Origin: Balneolaceae bacterium
GTDB taxonomy: Bacteria; Bacteroidota; Rhodothermia; Balneolales; Balneolaceae
Direction: 5' to 3'
Assembly: GCA_017795005.1 (NCBI GenBank)
Contig: CP051242.1
Coordinates: forward strand, 3,154,119 to 3,218,118
Length of the DNA: 64,000 nt
Shown here: positions 35,207 to 44,326 of the stretch, in pieces
Position numbering within the stretch: position 1 is the first letter of the stretch
How the letters are laid out: every line of letters begins with the position of its first letter
Program-made: the position numbers and the translations under genes
Notes under the pieces: model-generated
What the model saw: only the letters and a program-made list of their open reading frames with translations
The model's database searches: none
What the model was told of the DNA's origin: nothing

Positions 35207-36283
35207 TTACGCTACTGTAACATCATCATTCAGATATACATCCTGGATCATGTTAAGGAGCTTAACACCTTCACCAATTGGGCGTTGGAATGCTTTTCGA
35301 CCGGAAATTAAACCCATTCCACCGGCACGTTTATTGATAATGGCAGTTTTAACTGCATCAGCAAAGTCATTATCTCCTGAAGCACCACCTGAATTAATCA
35401 AACCCGCACGTCCCATGAAACAATTCGCAACCTGATAGCGAGTCAGATCAATTGGGTGATCGGATGTAAGTTCAGAATAAATACGCTCATCTAATTTTCC
35501 ATAGCTCGAATCGCCTGCATTTAATGCTTTGTACCCTCCATTATTAGTAGGCTGCTTTTGTTTGATAATATCAGCGCCGATAGTAGTACCAATGTGGTTC
35601 GCCTGACCAGTTAAATCAGCAGATGTGTGATAGTCAACTCCATCTACTTTAAAAGCATTGTTTCTGGTGTAACACCAAAGAATAGTTGCAAGACCAAGTT
35701 CGTGAGCATAAGCAAATGCTTGTGCTACTTCCTGGATTTGTCTATTTGATTCCTCTGATCCAAAGTAAATAGTTGCTCCAATTGCAGCAGCACCCATATC
35801 ATATGCCTGGTCGATCGTACCATACATTATTTGGTCAAAAGTATTTGGGTAAGTTAATAGCTCATTGTGATTGATTTTCACCACAAATGGGATTTTATGA
35901 GCATATTTTCGGGAAACTACTCTAAGTGCACCAAAAGTCGATGCCACGGCATTACATCCAGCTTCAATCGCAAGTTTAACAATATTCTCAGGATCAAAGT
36001 AATCCGGGTTTTTAGCAAAAGAAGCTCCGGCAGAGTGCTCAATTCCCTGGTCTACCGGTAAAATTGATAAGAAGCCGGTTCCACCTAAACGACCTGCTTC
36101 AAACATCCATTGTAAATTTCCTAATACTCTGTTATTTCTATCAGAGTGTGACCAAACATCATCCACAAAAGTACCGGATGGTAAAGCTAAACGATCAGTA
36201 CTGATGGTTTCGCATTTATGGTCGAGAAGATAAGAGGCTTCATCGCCTAACATTTCTTCAATCTTCGCTAAATCTAGTGACAT
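35207..36283 (-). CDS. Class I fructose-bisphosphate aldolase (DhnA/FbaB type)
   Basis: Splits fructose-1,6-bisphosphate through a Schiff-base lysine. I start at the ATG at 36283 ([12 protein letters not shown]); a reading 19 codons longer adds no conserved sequence. The 358-residue protein shows the archaeal/DhnA-type pattern: [16 protein letters not shown] near residue 75, KINHNELL near 140 and [13 protein letters not shown] near 315. These enzymes need no metal. The gene is single, followed by its own terminator. The strong codon bias (GTAGATGCC-type common codons) suggests high expression. Confidence 0.9.
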   Translation of the reverse strand: MSLDLAKIEEMLGDEASYLLDHKCETISTDRLALPSGTFVDDVWSHSDRNNRVLGNLQWMFEAGRLGGTGFLSILPVDQGIEHSAGASFAKNPDYFDPENIVKLAIEAGCNAVASTFGALRVVSRKYAHKIPFVVKINHNELLTYPNTFDQIMYGTIDQAYDMGAAAIGATIYFGSEESNRQIQEVAQAFAYAHELGLATILWCYTRNNAFKVDGVDYHTSADLTGQANHIGTTIGADIIKQKQPTNNGGYKALNAGDSSYGKLDERIYSELTSDHPIDLTRYQVANCFMGRAGLINSGGASGDNDFADAVKTAIINKRAGGMGLISGRKAFQRPIGEGVKLLNMIQDVYLNDDVTVA

Positions 36284-36426
36284 GTCTTTTGTTTTTGTAA
36301 TTAAATTTATGGGCACAAAATATAGTGTATAATCCTTCAAATGACTAACTCTACTTATTCAGTAAGGCTAATTAGGTTATATCAAACGCATTAAAATCCT
36401 TATCTTTTGCCAACTTTAAAAACACT

Positions 36427-37416
36427 ATGAAGATCGACTCAATTACACTTCCTGAAAAACCGCTTTTTCTTGCTCCAATGGAGGATGTATCGGATTCTCC
36501 TTTTCGACAAATTTGCCGAAGAAAAGGTGCTGATATAGTTTTTACAGAGTTCATCAGTTCAGAAGCATTAATTCGTGATTCGGATATTGCACTTCATAAA
36601 ATGAGTTATACTGAGCGTGAACGACCACTTGGAATCCAAATCTTTGGCGGAAGAGAAGAAGCGATGGAAGGAGCTGCAAAAGTTGCCGAAAGCAATAATC
36701 CCGATCTTGTAGATATAAATTTTGGATGCCCCGTTTACAAAGTGGTTAAAAAGGGAGCCGGAGCAGCTTGCCTAAAAGATATTGGAATGATGGAACGGAT
36801 GGCTGGTACTGTTGTAGATGCCGTACAAAAGAAGCCTGTTACAGTAAAAACACGACTGGGTTGGGATGATGAAACCATCAAAATTCAGGAGGTGGCTCTT
36901 ATGCTTCAAAGTATTGGAGTAAAAGCTCTTACGGTTCATGCCCGGACCCGCTCACAAAAATACAAGGGCGAAGCCCGTTGGGAATGGCTAAAGAAATTAA
37001 AAAACACACCCGGACTTGAAATCCCTATAATTGGGAATGGTGACGTTACAACTCCTGAACTGGCTAAAAAAATGTTCGATGAAACCGGTGTGGATGGAGT
37101 AATGATTGGACGCGGCGCCATTGGCAATCCCTGGATATTTGAACGCTCCCGTCATTATTTGGAAACCGGGGAATTACTACCTGAACCAACACTTCAGGAA
37201 AAACTGGAACTATGTGCCGAACAACTCCGCTTATCCGTTGAGCACCAGGGAGAACGTTATGGAGTTATCATAATGAAAAAACATTATGGGCAGTATTTGA
37301 AAGGAATCCGAAACGGAAAGAAACTTCGACTAGAGCTAATGAAGTACGACACCATGGATCCTATCCTTGAGGTACTTCTCAATTATAAAGAGGAAGAAAT
37401 TTTTACTGTTGTTTAG
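36427..37416 (+). CDS. dusB: tRNA-dihydrouridine synthase
   Basis: Reduces uridine to dihydrouridine in the D-loop of tRNA using FMN. The 329-residue TIM-barrel protein has LAPMEDVSDSPFRQICRR near residue 17, INFGCPVYKVVKKGAGAACL with the catalytic Cys near 116, VTVKTRLGWDD near 140 and GNGDVTTPELAKKM near 200. It fits the DusB branch by length and motif order. In proteobacteria dusB precedes fis; here a 6-copy TTCGTTA repeat and a small membrane protein follow. Start codon context is A/T-rich. Confidence 0.94.
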   Translation: MKIDSITLPEKPLFLAPMEDVSDSPFRQICRRKGADIVFTEFISSEALIRDSDIALHKMSYTERERPLGIQIFGGREEAMEGAAKVAESNNPDLVDINFGCPVYKVVKKGAGAACLKDIGMMERMAGTVVDAVQKKPVTVKTRLGWDDETIKIQEVALMLQSIGVKALTVHARTRSQKYKGEARWEWLKKLKNTPGLEIPIIGNGDVTTPELAKKMFDETGVDGVMIGRGAIGNPWIFERSRHYLETGELLPEPTLQEKLELCAEQLRLSVEHQGERYGVIIMKKHYGQYLKGIRNGKKLRLELMKYDTMDPILEVLLNYKEEEIFTVV

Positions 37417-37420
37417 TTTT

Positions 37421-37462
37421 TTCGTTATTCGTTATTCGTTATTCGTTATTCGTTATTCGTTA
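37421..37462. repeat. Tandem heptamer array, TTCGTTA x 6
   Basis: Six perfect copies of TTCGTTA start 4 bp after the dusB stop and lie 76-88 bp upstream of the small membrane-protein gene. Slippage could alter spacing in any promoter here. Confidence 0.95.
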
Positions 37463-37549
37463 AATGAGTGTAGATATAATTTTTAAATCAACTGCATCTT
37501 TTCAAATCTCTCTGCGTATCCGATTCTCGTTCAAAAAATGGAGATTTTC

Positions 37550-37750
37550 ATGTTATCAAGATTAGCAATGGTTTTTAAGTCATTTTTAGGCGCTGCCGGT
37601 GTTGCTGCATCCCCTATTAAAGCCATTACAGGGATTGTGGTTAGCTTAATTATCCCATACTTATTGTACGCCTTTCTTGGAGGTTTTGGCCTGGCCTTAC
37701 TTATTGGTGGAATAATCTGGGCTGTCTGGTATTTTGCTAAGAAAAAGTAG
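37550..37750 (+). CDS. Small two-helix membrane protein
   Basis: The ATG at 37550 is preceded by GGAG at a 6-nt spacing, so I take it over the ATG at 37538. The product is 66 residues, starting MLSRLAMVFKSFLG, with two hydrophobic segments (about 26-42 and 44-59) and a lysine-rich tail (YFAKKK). The helices are glycine-rich. No family recognised. Small membrane proteins of this type are common and often uncharacterised; the stand-alone position and a good ribosome site support that it is translated. Confidence 0.6.
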   Translation: MLSRLAMVFKSFLGAAGVAASPIKAITGIVVSLIIPYLLYAFLGGFGLALLIGGIIWAVWYFAKKK

Positions 37751-37809
37751 TTTGGTTATCAATTAATGGTTATTTGGAGTCACCAATAACTAATAAAACC
37801 ATTAACAAA

Positions 37810-39078
37810 TTATAGATAATCCCTTCCAATAAAAGGTTTCAGTACTTCAGGAACTCTAACCTTCGCATTCTCCTCCTGATACGCTTCCAGTATCGCAGAA
37901 ACAATTCTGGGTAAAGCTAAGGCGGATCCATTTAATGTATGAACCATTTCGGTATTCTTCTCCTCTTTTCGATAGCGCAACTGCATTCGTCTTGCCTGAA
38001 AGCTTTCGAAGTTAGAGCACGAACTAACCTCAAGCCATCTCTGTTGCCCGGGACTCCAAACTTCCAGATCATACTTTTTACTTTGTGTGAAACCCATATC
38101 ACCAGTACACATAAGTAACGTTCTGTATGGCAGTTCTAACGCTTTAAGTAATTTCTCAGCGTGTTCACGAAGGCTTTCCAATTCATCATAAGAAGTTTCA
38201 GGTTTCACAATTTTAACAAGCTCTACCTTATCAAACTGGTGGAGTCGGTTTAAACCACGTACATCTTTCCCATAAGAGCCAGCCTCACGCCTCCAGCATG
38301 GAGTATAACAAACGTATTTTATTGGCAAATCCTGGTCAGCCACAATTTCATCTCTATGAAAGTTAGTAACCGGAACTTCTGCGGTTGGAATAGCAAAAAA
38401 CTCATCTCTCGGAATTACATACATCATGTCTTCTTTATCAGGAATTTGACCAGTTCCCCGCGCCGAGTTTTCGTTAACAAAATATGGAGCTTGTAATTCT
38501 GTATAACCCGCATTCCAGGCTTCATTTATAAAATAGTTTATCAAAGCTCTTTGTAGTTGAGCTACAGGTCCCACATAAAATGGAAATCCTGCCCCGGTTA
38601 CTTTTACTCCTCTTTCAAAATCTACCCATCCGTACCTCTCTGTTATTTCCCAATGGGGTTTTCTCCATTCATCCTTGTTAGGTTCTCCCCAGGTTGAAAA
38701 CACCTCATTATCATTTTCTGTAGCTCCAACTGGAACACTTTCATGTGGTACGTTGGGAATCCTTAGAAGTAACTCTTCCCGAGCTTCTTGTAAAGCCTTT
38801 ACTTTTTCCTCCATTTCTTTAATCTGCTGTTTCATGGAAGAAGTTTCAGCTATAATTTTTTGAGCTTCCTCTTTCTTCCCCTGCCCCATCAACATTCCAA
38901 TTTCTTTCGCTTTGGAATTACTTTCACTTCTCATCTCATCCGCTTGGTGAACTAAAGACCTCCAATCTTCATCCTTTAAGAGAACCTCCTCAACAATTGA
39001 GGTATCTTTCTCTCCCTTATTTAGCATTGCTTTTTCAACAAGTTCTTTGTTTGATCTAATGAAGTTTATGTCCAACAT
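37810..39078 (-). CDS. serS: Seryl-tRNA synthetase
   Basis: Charges tRNA-Ser with serine. The 422-residue protein has the N-terminal coiled-coil arm (about residues 28-105, with KEEAQKIIAETSSMKQQIKEM), the class II motif 2 around YTPCWRREAGSYGKDVRG near 260, and motif 3 GSALALPRIVSAILEAYQ near 382. The start MLDINFIRSNKELVEKA is the family standard. It is a single gene with about 190 bp to the divergent Lrp regulator. No T-box leader is visible. Confidence 0.97.
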   Translation of the reverse strand: MLDINFIRSNKELVEKAMLNKGEKDTSIVEEVLLKDEDWRSLVHQADEMRSESNSKAKEIGMLMGQGKKEEAQKIIAETSSMKQQIKEMEEKVKALQEAREELLLRIPNVPHESVPVGATENDNEVFSTWGEPNKDEWRKPHWEITERYGWVDFERGVKVTGAGFPFYVGPVAQLQRALINYFINEAWNAGYTELQAPYFVNENSARGTGQIPDKEDMMYVIPRDEFFAIPTAEVPVTNFHRDEIVADQDLPIKYVCYTPCWRREAGSYGKDVRGLNRLHQFDKVELVKIVKPETSYDELESLREHAEKLLKALELPYRTLLMCTGDMGFTQSKKYDLEVWSPGQQRWLEVSSCSNFESFQARRMQLRYRKEEKNTEMVHTLNGSALALPRIVSAILEAYQEENAKVRVPEVLKPFIGRDYL

Positions 39079-39268
39079 TCCTGCAAAAATTTGAAATTTT
39101 GAGTCGAACTGTAAAGATAAGACCTAATCTTAACTTCGTTCATTTTTTTTTTGCGTTCTCTAAAACTTTTATCTTTTATTTTTGATGGGGCTTATCTAAC
39201 TTAACGCCTAAATAAATAAGGCTATTTTATTAATACCATAGAAATTTTAGGAAATTAAGGGATTTTAC

Positions 39269-39748
39269 ATGACCCACCTATTAGACGATATCGATATTGC
39301 AATTTTGAATCATCTTCAAGAGAATGGAAGAGCGCAAAGAAACAAAATTGCTGAGCTTGTAAACCTTTCAGTACCATCTGTTTCTGAGCGTATGAAAAAA
39401 CTGGAAGAGAGAGGACTCATACAAGGGTACCATGCAATCCTGAACAGTAAAGACTTTAATTTTGATATAACTGCATTTCTATTTGTGCAAGTAGATGGAT
39501 CTGAGCACTATCCTGAATTCGTGAGAAAAATCTCTACTGAGCCTGAAGTTCTGGAATGTCATTCAATAACCGGAGACGGCTCTCACCTTCTAAAAGTAAG
39601 AACAAAAAACACAGCTTCTTTTGAGCGATTACTCTCTACTATTCAGTCGTGGGATGGCGTTGATAAAACCCGCTCTAACTTAGTGCTATCAAGTTTTAAA
39701 GAAACCCGTGCCCTTCCAATCGAACAAGCTACAGAGTTGATTAAATAA
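39269..39748 (+). CDS. Lrp/AsnC-family transcriptional regulator
   Basis: A 159-residue protein. Residues 4-55 form the winged helix-turn-helix (LDDIDIAILNHLQENGRAQRNKIAELVNLS), typical of Lrp/AsnC, and residues about 66-150 the RAM effector domain (FLFVQVDGSEHYPEFVRKIS). These regulators respond to amino acids. It is followed by the sigma-54 activator 82 bp away. Which amino acid or which operon it controls is not visible; the only clue is that the gene stands alone and divergent from serS. Confidence 0.9.
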   Translation: MTHLLDDIDIAILNHLQENGRAQRNKIAELVNLSVPSVSERMKKLEERGLIQGYHAILNSKDFNFDITAFLFVQVDGSEHYPEFVRKISTEPEVLECHSITGDGSHLLKVRTKNTASFERLLSTIQSWDGVDKTRSNLVLSSFKETRALPIEQATELIK

Positions 39749-39830
39749 CCTTTTTTACCAAAGAAAAGAGTTAATAAACACATCGGGATTCATTACCTTT
39801 ACGACAGAATGACAGAGGTAATTAAATAAT

Positions 39831-41132
39831 ATGGATCGCGAAGTATTTCAGGAACAGTTTGGACTTTTAGGTAACTCACCTGCAATTCGACAGGTTGTTG
39901 ATAAAATAATGCAAGTCTCCAAGACCGATATCACTGTTTTGCTGCAGGGCGAGAGTGGAGTTGGTAAAGATGTTACCGCACGTGCAATACACGGAACAAG
40001 TGAAAGAAAACGGAATGATCTTGTTATTGTTAACTGTGGAGCCATTCCGGAAGGGATCATCGAAAGTGAACTTTTTGGTCATGAGAAAGGGGCTTTTACC
40101 GGAGCAAATGATTCGAGAGAGGGCTATTTCGAGAAGGCTGATGGTGGCACCATTTTTTTGGATGAAATTGGTGACACTCCAAAAAATGTACAGGTTAAAC
40201 TCCTGAGAGTACTAGAAAATGGAGAGTTCTTTCGGGTAGGTTCAAGTAAAGTTCAAACTACGGATGTAAGACTGATTGCCGCGACCAATCGCGATTTATG
40301 GCAGATGGTTAAAGAAGGCACATTCAGAGAGGACTTATATTACCGGTTAGACACTGTGCAGATACATCTCCCTCCTCTTAGAGAAAGACAGGATGATATT
40401 ATTCCAATTTTTAGAAAATTTGTTCAGGATTTTTCTGCCAGATATGACTCTGTGTTTAAAGGATTTTCGGATGAAGCCAGAGAGCTTTTAATCTCCTATC
40501 GCTGGCCAGGAAATATCCGGGAGTTAAGAAATGTGGCCGAGCAGCTTGTTGTACTTGAAAAGTCCCAGTTTATTGATGTTGAACGACTCCAAAAATATTT
40601 AAAGGGTCGTCAGCACGAGGGGTCTGCCGATAATCTACCAATGATTGCCGGAAATGAGTCCGATCAAAATTCAGATTCAGATTTTGATCGTAGAGACAGA
40701 GAATTAGTTTACAGAGCATTGGTAGAACTTCGAAATGATATTGGCGATGTGAAACGTATGTTAGCGAATTTTCTTTACTCCTCTCTTTCGGATAAAGGCA
40801 TTAAAGCTTTACCGCCGGCTATACGAGATGAAGTAAAAACAGAGCTCCCTTCCAATCTTAATATAGATTTAGGAAATCAGGCTTCTTTAGGAATGAGTTC
40901 CTTTCCAAATCAACACAATGACGAGGATGATTCTGAAATTATTGATCATGAAGAATCTGAGTTGCTAAGATTCTTTGGTGACGGTGAAATTCCTTCCATA
41001 GAAGACACAGAGCAATTTCTCATTAAAAAAGCACTCGAAAAATATGATGGAAACAGACGTAAAGCTTCAGAAACTCTAGGAATTAGCGAGCGAACCCTTT
41101 ACCGAAAACTGGATCAGTATGGGCTTGCGTAA
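39831..41132 (+). CDS. Sigma-54 dependent activator, no receiver domain
   Basis: A 433-residue enhancer-binding protein. Residues about 5-240 are the AAA+ domain: Walker A LQGESGVGKD, the sigma-54 contact loop GAFTGAND, and Walker B GGTIFLDEIGD. The C-terminal 40 residues carry a Fis-type helix-turn-helix (IKKALEKYDGNRRKASETLG). Between them lies a 140-residue acidic linker. There is no N-terminal receiver, so input is unclear. It is followed by lptE in a 14-bp overlap; this order (activator, LptE, TPR) is common in Bacteroidota, suggesting a role in envelope or outer-membrane assembly. Confidence 0.92.
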   Translation: MDREVFQEQFGLLGNSPAIRQVVDKIMQVSKTDITVLLQGESGVGKDVTARAIHGTSERKRNDLVIVNCGAIPEGIIESELFGHEKGAFTGANDSREGYFEKADGGTIFLDEIGDTPKNVQVKLLRVLENGEFFRVGSSKVQTTDVRLIAATNRDLWQMVKEGTFREDLYYRLDTVQIHLPPLRERQDDIIPIFRKFVQDFSARYDSVFKGFSDEARELLISYRWPGNIRELRNVAEQLVVLEKSQFIDVERLQKYLKGRQHEGSADNLPMIAGNESDQNSDSDFDRRDRELVYRALVELRNDIGDVKRMLANFLYSSLSDKGIKALPPAIRDEVKTELPSNLNIDLGNQASLGMSSFPNQHNDEDDSEIIDHEESELLRFFGDGEIPSIEDTEQFLIKKALEKYDGNRRKASETLGISERTLYRKLDQYGLA

Positions 41133-41634
41133 CTATTCTCTGTTATTATTTCTTGGATTACTGTTTTTATCATCCGGTTGCCTTCGGTATAGTTTTACTG
41201 GTACTTCTATACCTGATGGGGTAAATACCATTTATATTCCATTTTTCCCTGATCAATCTAATAGTGGGTTTGGAGACTTAAGCGATCGTTTGAATCTGGC
41301 TCTAATTGAGCGGTTCGTAAATCAAAGCAGGCTTCAACTTGCTAATAATGAAAGTGATGCAGATGCCATTCTCGATGGCTCCATTGTAAGCTACAGCAAC
41401 CGACCTTTCAGTATTGGAGGTGACGAACAAGCTAATCAAAACCAAATTTCAATAAGTGTGAGAGGTAGTTTTCAGTATCAGACAGAAGACGAAGCGCTTT
41501 GGAATAAGTCCTTTACTGGCACTTTTACATTCGACCCTACAGACGATCCAATTAATGGCGAAGAGGAAGCCGCAGATGAAGCACTGGAACAGATTGCTAA
41601 TGATATGTTTAACGATGCGGTAAGCAGTTGGTAA
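41119..41634 (+). CDS. lptE: LPS-assembly lipoprotein LptE
   Basis: Plugs the LptD barrel and helps LPS insertion in the outer membrane. The 171-residue product begins MGLRNYSLLLFLGLLFLSSGC, a signal peptide with lipobox Cys21. The mature part has the Bacteroidota LptE pattern CLRYSFTGTSIPDGVNTIYIPFFPD near the start, with an alpha/beta fold and an acidic C-terminus. The start overlaps the sigma-54 activator by 14 nt; an alternative TTG start lies two codons in. Genes in this position are annotated LptE in many relatives. Confidence 0.85.
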   Translation: MGLRNYSLLLFLGLLFLSSGCLRYSFTGTSIPDGVNTIYIPFFPDQSNSGFGDLSDRLNLALIERFVNQSRLQLANNESDADAILDGSIVSYSNRPFSIGGDEQANQNQISISVRGSFQYQTEDEALWNKSFTGTFTFDPTDDPINGEEEAADEALEQIANDMFNDAVSSW

Positions 41635-41680
41635 TTCCTTTTGTATGTAATTGCGAGTCACAGTATTATTGCCATTAAAT

Positions 41681-42286
41681 ATGCAACAACTGCCATTCAA
41701 TATTCCTAAATCACTTTCTTCTTATGTAGAGAAGTTCGATGAGGATCCTACAGGGATTACCAAAAAACTTCACCGTCATGTTAAGAAAAGAGATCCTGAT
41801 GCTGTTGGTCATTTTTTACTTGCCTGGTTTTATCATCTTCAACAGAAAAATCAGGCTGCAATTAAGGAAGCATTAATTGCAAAAACTTATGCTCCCGGAA
41901 GTCCTTTGATGGAACATCTGCATTATTTTCTGGTTCATCCCGAACTTTTTGAAGCTTCCGTTCCATCCGCTCAATACAGCTCACAGAAGAAGCTTCAGCA
42001 AGCTTCCCGAACTTCTCCTATTCTGGATTTAGACCGACTTATTGAAATGCTTGAAGCTGTTGAATCTCAACGTATTCAAATTCCGATGGATGGAGAAGTC
42101 GATGATACTGATCTGACAGAAAACTCTACTGAAGTAGAAGATATTATCTCGGAAACCTTAGCCAGAATACATGTCAATCAGGGAAATAAGAGTGAAGCGA
42201 TAAAAATGTACGAGCGTCTCATTACCATAAATGAAGACAAAGCTGAAGAATATACTTCAGAAATCTCCAGGCTAAAAAAAGACTAA
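41681..42286 (+). CDS. Hypothetical TPR-like helical protein
   Basis: I start at the ATG at 41681 (MQQLPFNIPKSL); the open frame extends 30 nt upstream from a TTG. The 201-residue protein has no signal peptide and shows a helical repeat near the C-terminus (ARIHVNQGNKSEAIKMYERLITINEDKAEEY) typical of tetratricopeptide units. It also contains FLLAWFYHLQQKNQAAIKEALIAK. This is the third gene of the sigma-54/lptE run. It converges with the SGNH gene by a 4-bp overlap. The role is unknown. Confidence 0.7.
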   Translation: MQQLPFNIPKSLSSYVEKFDEDPTGITKKLHRHVKKRDPDAVGHFLLAWFYHLQQKNQAAIKEALIAKTYAPGSPLMEHLHYFLVHPELFEASVPSAQYSSQKKLQQASRTSPILDLDRLIEMLEAVESQRIQIPMDGEVDDTDLTENSTEVEDIISETLARIHVNQGNKSEAIKMYERLITINEDKAEEYTSEISRLKKD

Positions 42287-43335
42287 TTATTCTGCATAAA
42301 TTTATTTGCTAGGTAAATACCAATTCTATGGTGTGCCTCGGTGTTTATATGTAAATCTTCATCCCAAAACATTTTACCTGCAGGATTAGAGAGTGTATCT
42401 GTTAAATCAATTGCCTCAATTCCATTTGATAAAAGAAATTCCCTATAGCTTTCTTTGAGATTTGAATTAATATTAAGCGTACTATCGGACCAGGAATACG
42501 CTAATTTTACTTTTTCTCTGAACTCGCTGCTTGTCTCAGTTTTTGTAGGAAGAAGGGTAATTAACAGATCAATGTCCTCTGCTTCACAAATACTATCAAT
42601 TTTTGAAGTATAGAATTGGGCGTAATTAAGCGCTTCATGAATATCTTCAGGAAATGTTTTAAAATAGTATTGCTGATCTAAGCCTTGATTTAAAGGCGCA
42701 CTTAATTTTGGACTTAACAGCAACCTTCTTTTAGCTCTGAAATAGCCATTTTTGATAATGTTACCATAACTTTTACTCTCTTCCTCATACAATAACGTCT
42801 CTCTGAAATCATTACCTGTAAATACGTTTATTATGAAATAATCGGGCTTAAGGTTTTTATATTTTTCTATAAAACCATAATAATTTTTAAAGGAGTAGAA
42901 TCCCGTTCCCCCATTAATTACTTCAAATTTATTTGATTCACTTTTGCTATTTAATTGCTCTTCCATAACGTTAGGAAATGATTCCTCATTAAATACTACT
43001 CCATCAGTATGAGAATCGCCCGTCACTAAAATTCTTGAAGTTCCATCAGTTTTTTCTTTTTTAGTATCATTATCCTCTCGAAAACCAAAATTATTTGTAA
43101 TGAACGTGACTTTTTGTTTCTCATGTTCATTCCAATCGAACTCTATGTTCACGTTAGGATGATGGATAAAAATGGCGAGTGAATCAGGTTGATAATAATT
43201 GGAATGCTCTTCTTCAAACTTAAAAAAAGACTCAAGCTTATACACTCCATAGAAATAGACAGGAATAGAGAGAACAAAAAGAATAGATATAAGAACAGCT
43301 AAATTAATAAGGACTATGTTCAGCCATGTCTTCAT
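42283..43335 (-). CDS. SGNH/GDSL-type hydrolase with N-terminal membrane helix
   Basis: A 350-residue protein. An N-terminal membrane helix (about 6-28) anchors an extracytoplasmic hydrolase domain: block I VTGDSHTDGVVF with the nucleophile Ser near 108, NVFTGNDF with the Asn near 175, and block V DEDLHINTEAHHRIG with the Asp-His pair near 328. Such proteins modify acyl groups on polysaccharides or lipids. It follows the MBL gene by 3 nt on the same strand, so they form a pair. Substrate is unknown. Confidence 0.78.
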   Translation of the reverse strand: MKTWLNIVLINLAVLISILFVLSIPVYFYGVYKLESFFKFEEEHSNYYQPDSLAIFIHHPNVNIEFDWNEHEKQKVTFITNNFGFREDNDTKKEKTDGTSRILVTGDSHTDGVVFNEESFPNVMEEQLNSKSESNKFEVINGGTGFYSFKNYYGFIEKYKNLKPDYFIINVFTGNDFRETLLYEEESKSYGNIIKNGYFRAKRRLLLSPKLSAPLNQGLDQQYYFKTFPEDIHEALNYAQFYTSKIDSICEAEDIDLLITLLPTKTETSSEFREKVKLAYSWSDSTLNINSNLKESYREFLLSNGIEAIDLTDTLSNPAGKMFWDEDLHINTEAHHRIGIYLANKFMQNN

Positions 43336-43338
43336 CTG

Positions 43339-43974
43339 TCATCCCTTAACAAATGGGTTAAACTTTTTTTCATGACCAATAGTCGTTTCAGGACCATGCC
43401 CGGGGTAGACTTTTGTATCCTGCGGAAGCACATAAAGTTTATTCAATATTGATTGCTCAAGTAACTCAAAATTCCCTTTATATAAGTCTGTTCGACCTAT
43501 ACTTTCCCAAAATAAAGCATCCCCTGCAAGTATGAAACCTTCTTCCTCAAAATATAGAGAAGTATGATCAGGAGAATGTCCCGGAGTGAATACACATTCA
43601 AATTCGAAAATATCAATTATGAATTTTCCTTCTGTTGGAAGTGCTTCAGGTATGAAACTAAATCCAACCTGATTTAACCCGAACATAGTAGCCTGGCTTC
43701 CGAAATTTTCCCAAAGAAATAAATCCTCGGTATTCAGATAAACCGGGATTTGAAAGTCTTTTAATAGTCGTTGTAATCCTAGTATATGATCGACATGTGC
43801 GTGTGTAAGAACAACAGCTATCGGAGTAAGAGTATTACTCTCCAAAAAGTCTTTAAAACTTATAAACTCATTTTCTCTTGAAAAACCCGGGTCGATTATT
43901 AAACATTTTTCATCCTTAGAAATTACATAGGTGTTTTCCAGGAATGGCCCAACTTCAAACTTTCTTATCTGCAT
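43339..43974 (-). CDS. MBL-fold hydrolase, glyoxalase-II-like
   Basis: A 211-residue metallo-beta-lactamase fold enzyme. THAHVDHILGLQ near residue 57 is the HxHxDH motif, with further metal ligands at PGHSPDHTSLYF near 131 and the C-terminal VYPGHGPETTIGHEK near 193. Length and motif spacing fit the YcbL-type glyoxalase II/hydrolase branch, which lacks the C-terminal substrate-binding domain of GloB. It probably hydrolyses a thioester; the substrate is unclear. It is followed by the SGNH gene. Confidence 0.85.
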   Translation of the reverse strand: MQIRKFEVGPFLENTYVISKDEKCLIIDPGFSRENEFISFKDFLESNTLTPIAVVLTHAHVDHILGLQRLLKDFQIPVYLNTEDLFLWENFGSQATMFGLNQVGFSFIPEALPTEGKFIIDIFEFECVFTPGHSPDHTSLYFEEEGFILAGDALFWESIGRTDLYKGNFELLEQSILNKLYVLPQDTKVYPGHGPETTIGHEKKFNPFVKG

Positions 43975-43984
43975 AGATGAAAAT

Positions 43985-44020
43985 AAAAAAAGGATGCGAT
44001 CATTTCTGATGCATCCTTTA
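43985..44020 (-). terminator. Rho-independent terminator of rpmE
   Basis: On the minus strand AGGATGC and GCATCCT pair across a 13-nt loop, followed by T-run (plus strand AAAAAAA at 43985-43991). It lies 21 bp past the rpmE stop. Confidence 0.85.
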
Positions 44021-44040
44021 AAATTCTTAAGAAAAAAATC

Positions 44041-44253
44041 TTATTTCTTTTTGTCGTACATGCGCTTAAAGCGATCTACACGACCAGCTTTAGCTGTAAA
44101 AGACTTACGAGTATAAAACGGGTGATTTGTAGAATCAATCTCACTCTTGTATACACCGTCAGCTGTTTTAATGGTGCTTCTGGTTTTAATTTCAGAACCG
44201 TCGCTTAAAACAACTGTAACTTCTTTGTAATCTGGATGAATTCCTTTTTTCAT
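44041..44253 (-). CDS. rpmE: 50S ribosomal protein bL31, zinc-free form
   Basis: A 70-residue protein starting MKKGIHPDYKEVTVVLSDG, with HPFYTRKSFTAKAGRVDRF near the C-terminus, which is the diagnostic bL31 motif. The Cys residues of the zinc-binding (C+) form are absent, so this is the C- version used by many bacteria under zinc limitation or constitutively. It is a single gene with its own terminator; a Zur box in the leader would point to zinc control, but I see none that I can defend. Confidence 0.93.
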   Translation of the reverse strand: MKKGIHPDYKEVTVVLSDGSEIKTRSTIKTADGVYKSEIDSTNHPFYTRKSFTAKAGRVDRFKRMYDKKK

Positions 44254-44326
44254 AATTTCTTCACTTCCTTCAGTTTTTTTGGAAAGGCTATAAATATAAG
44301 ACTATCTGTTAGCTAATTCAATCATT

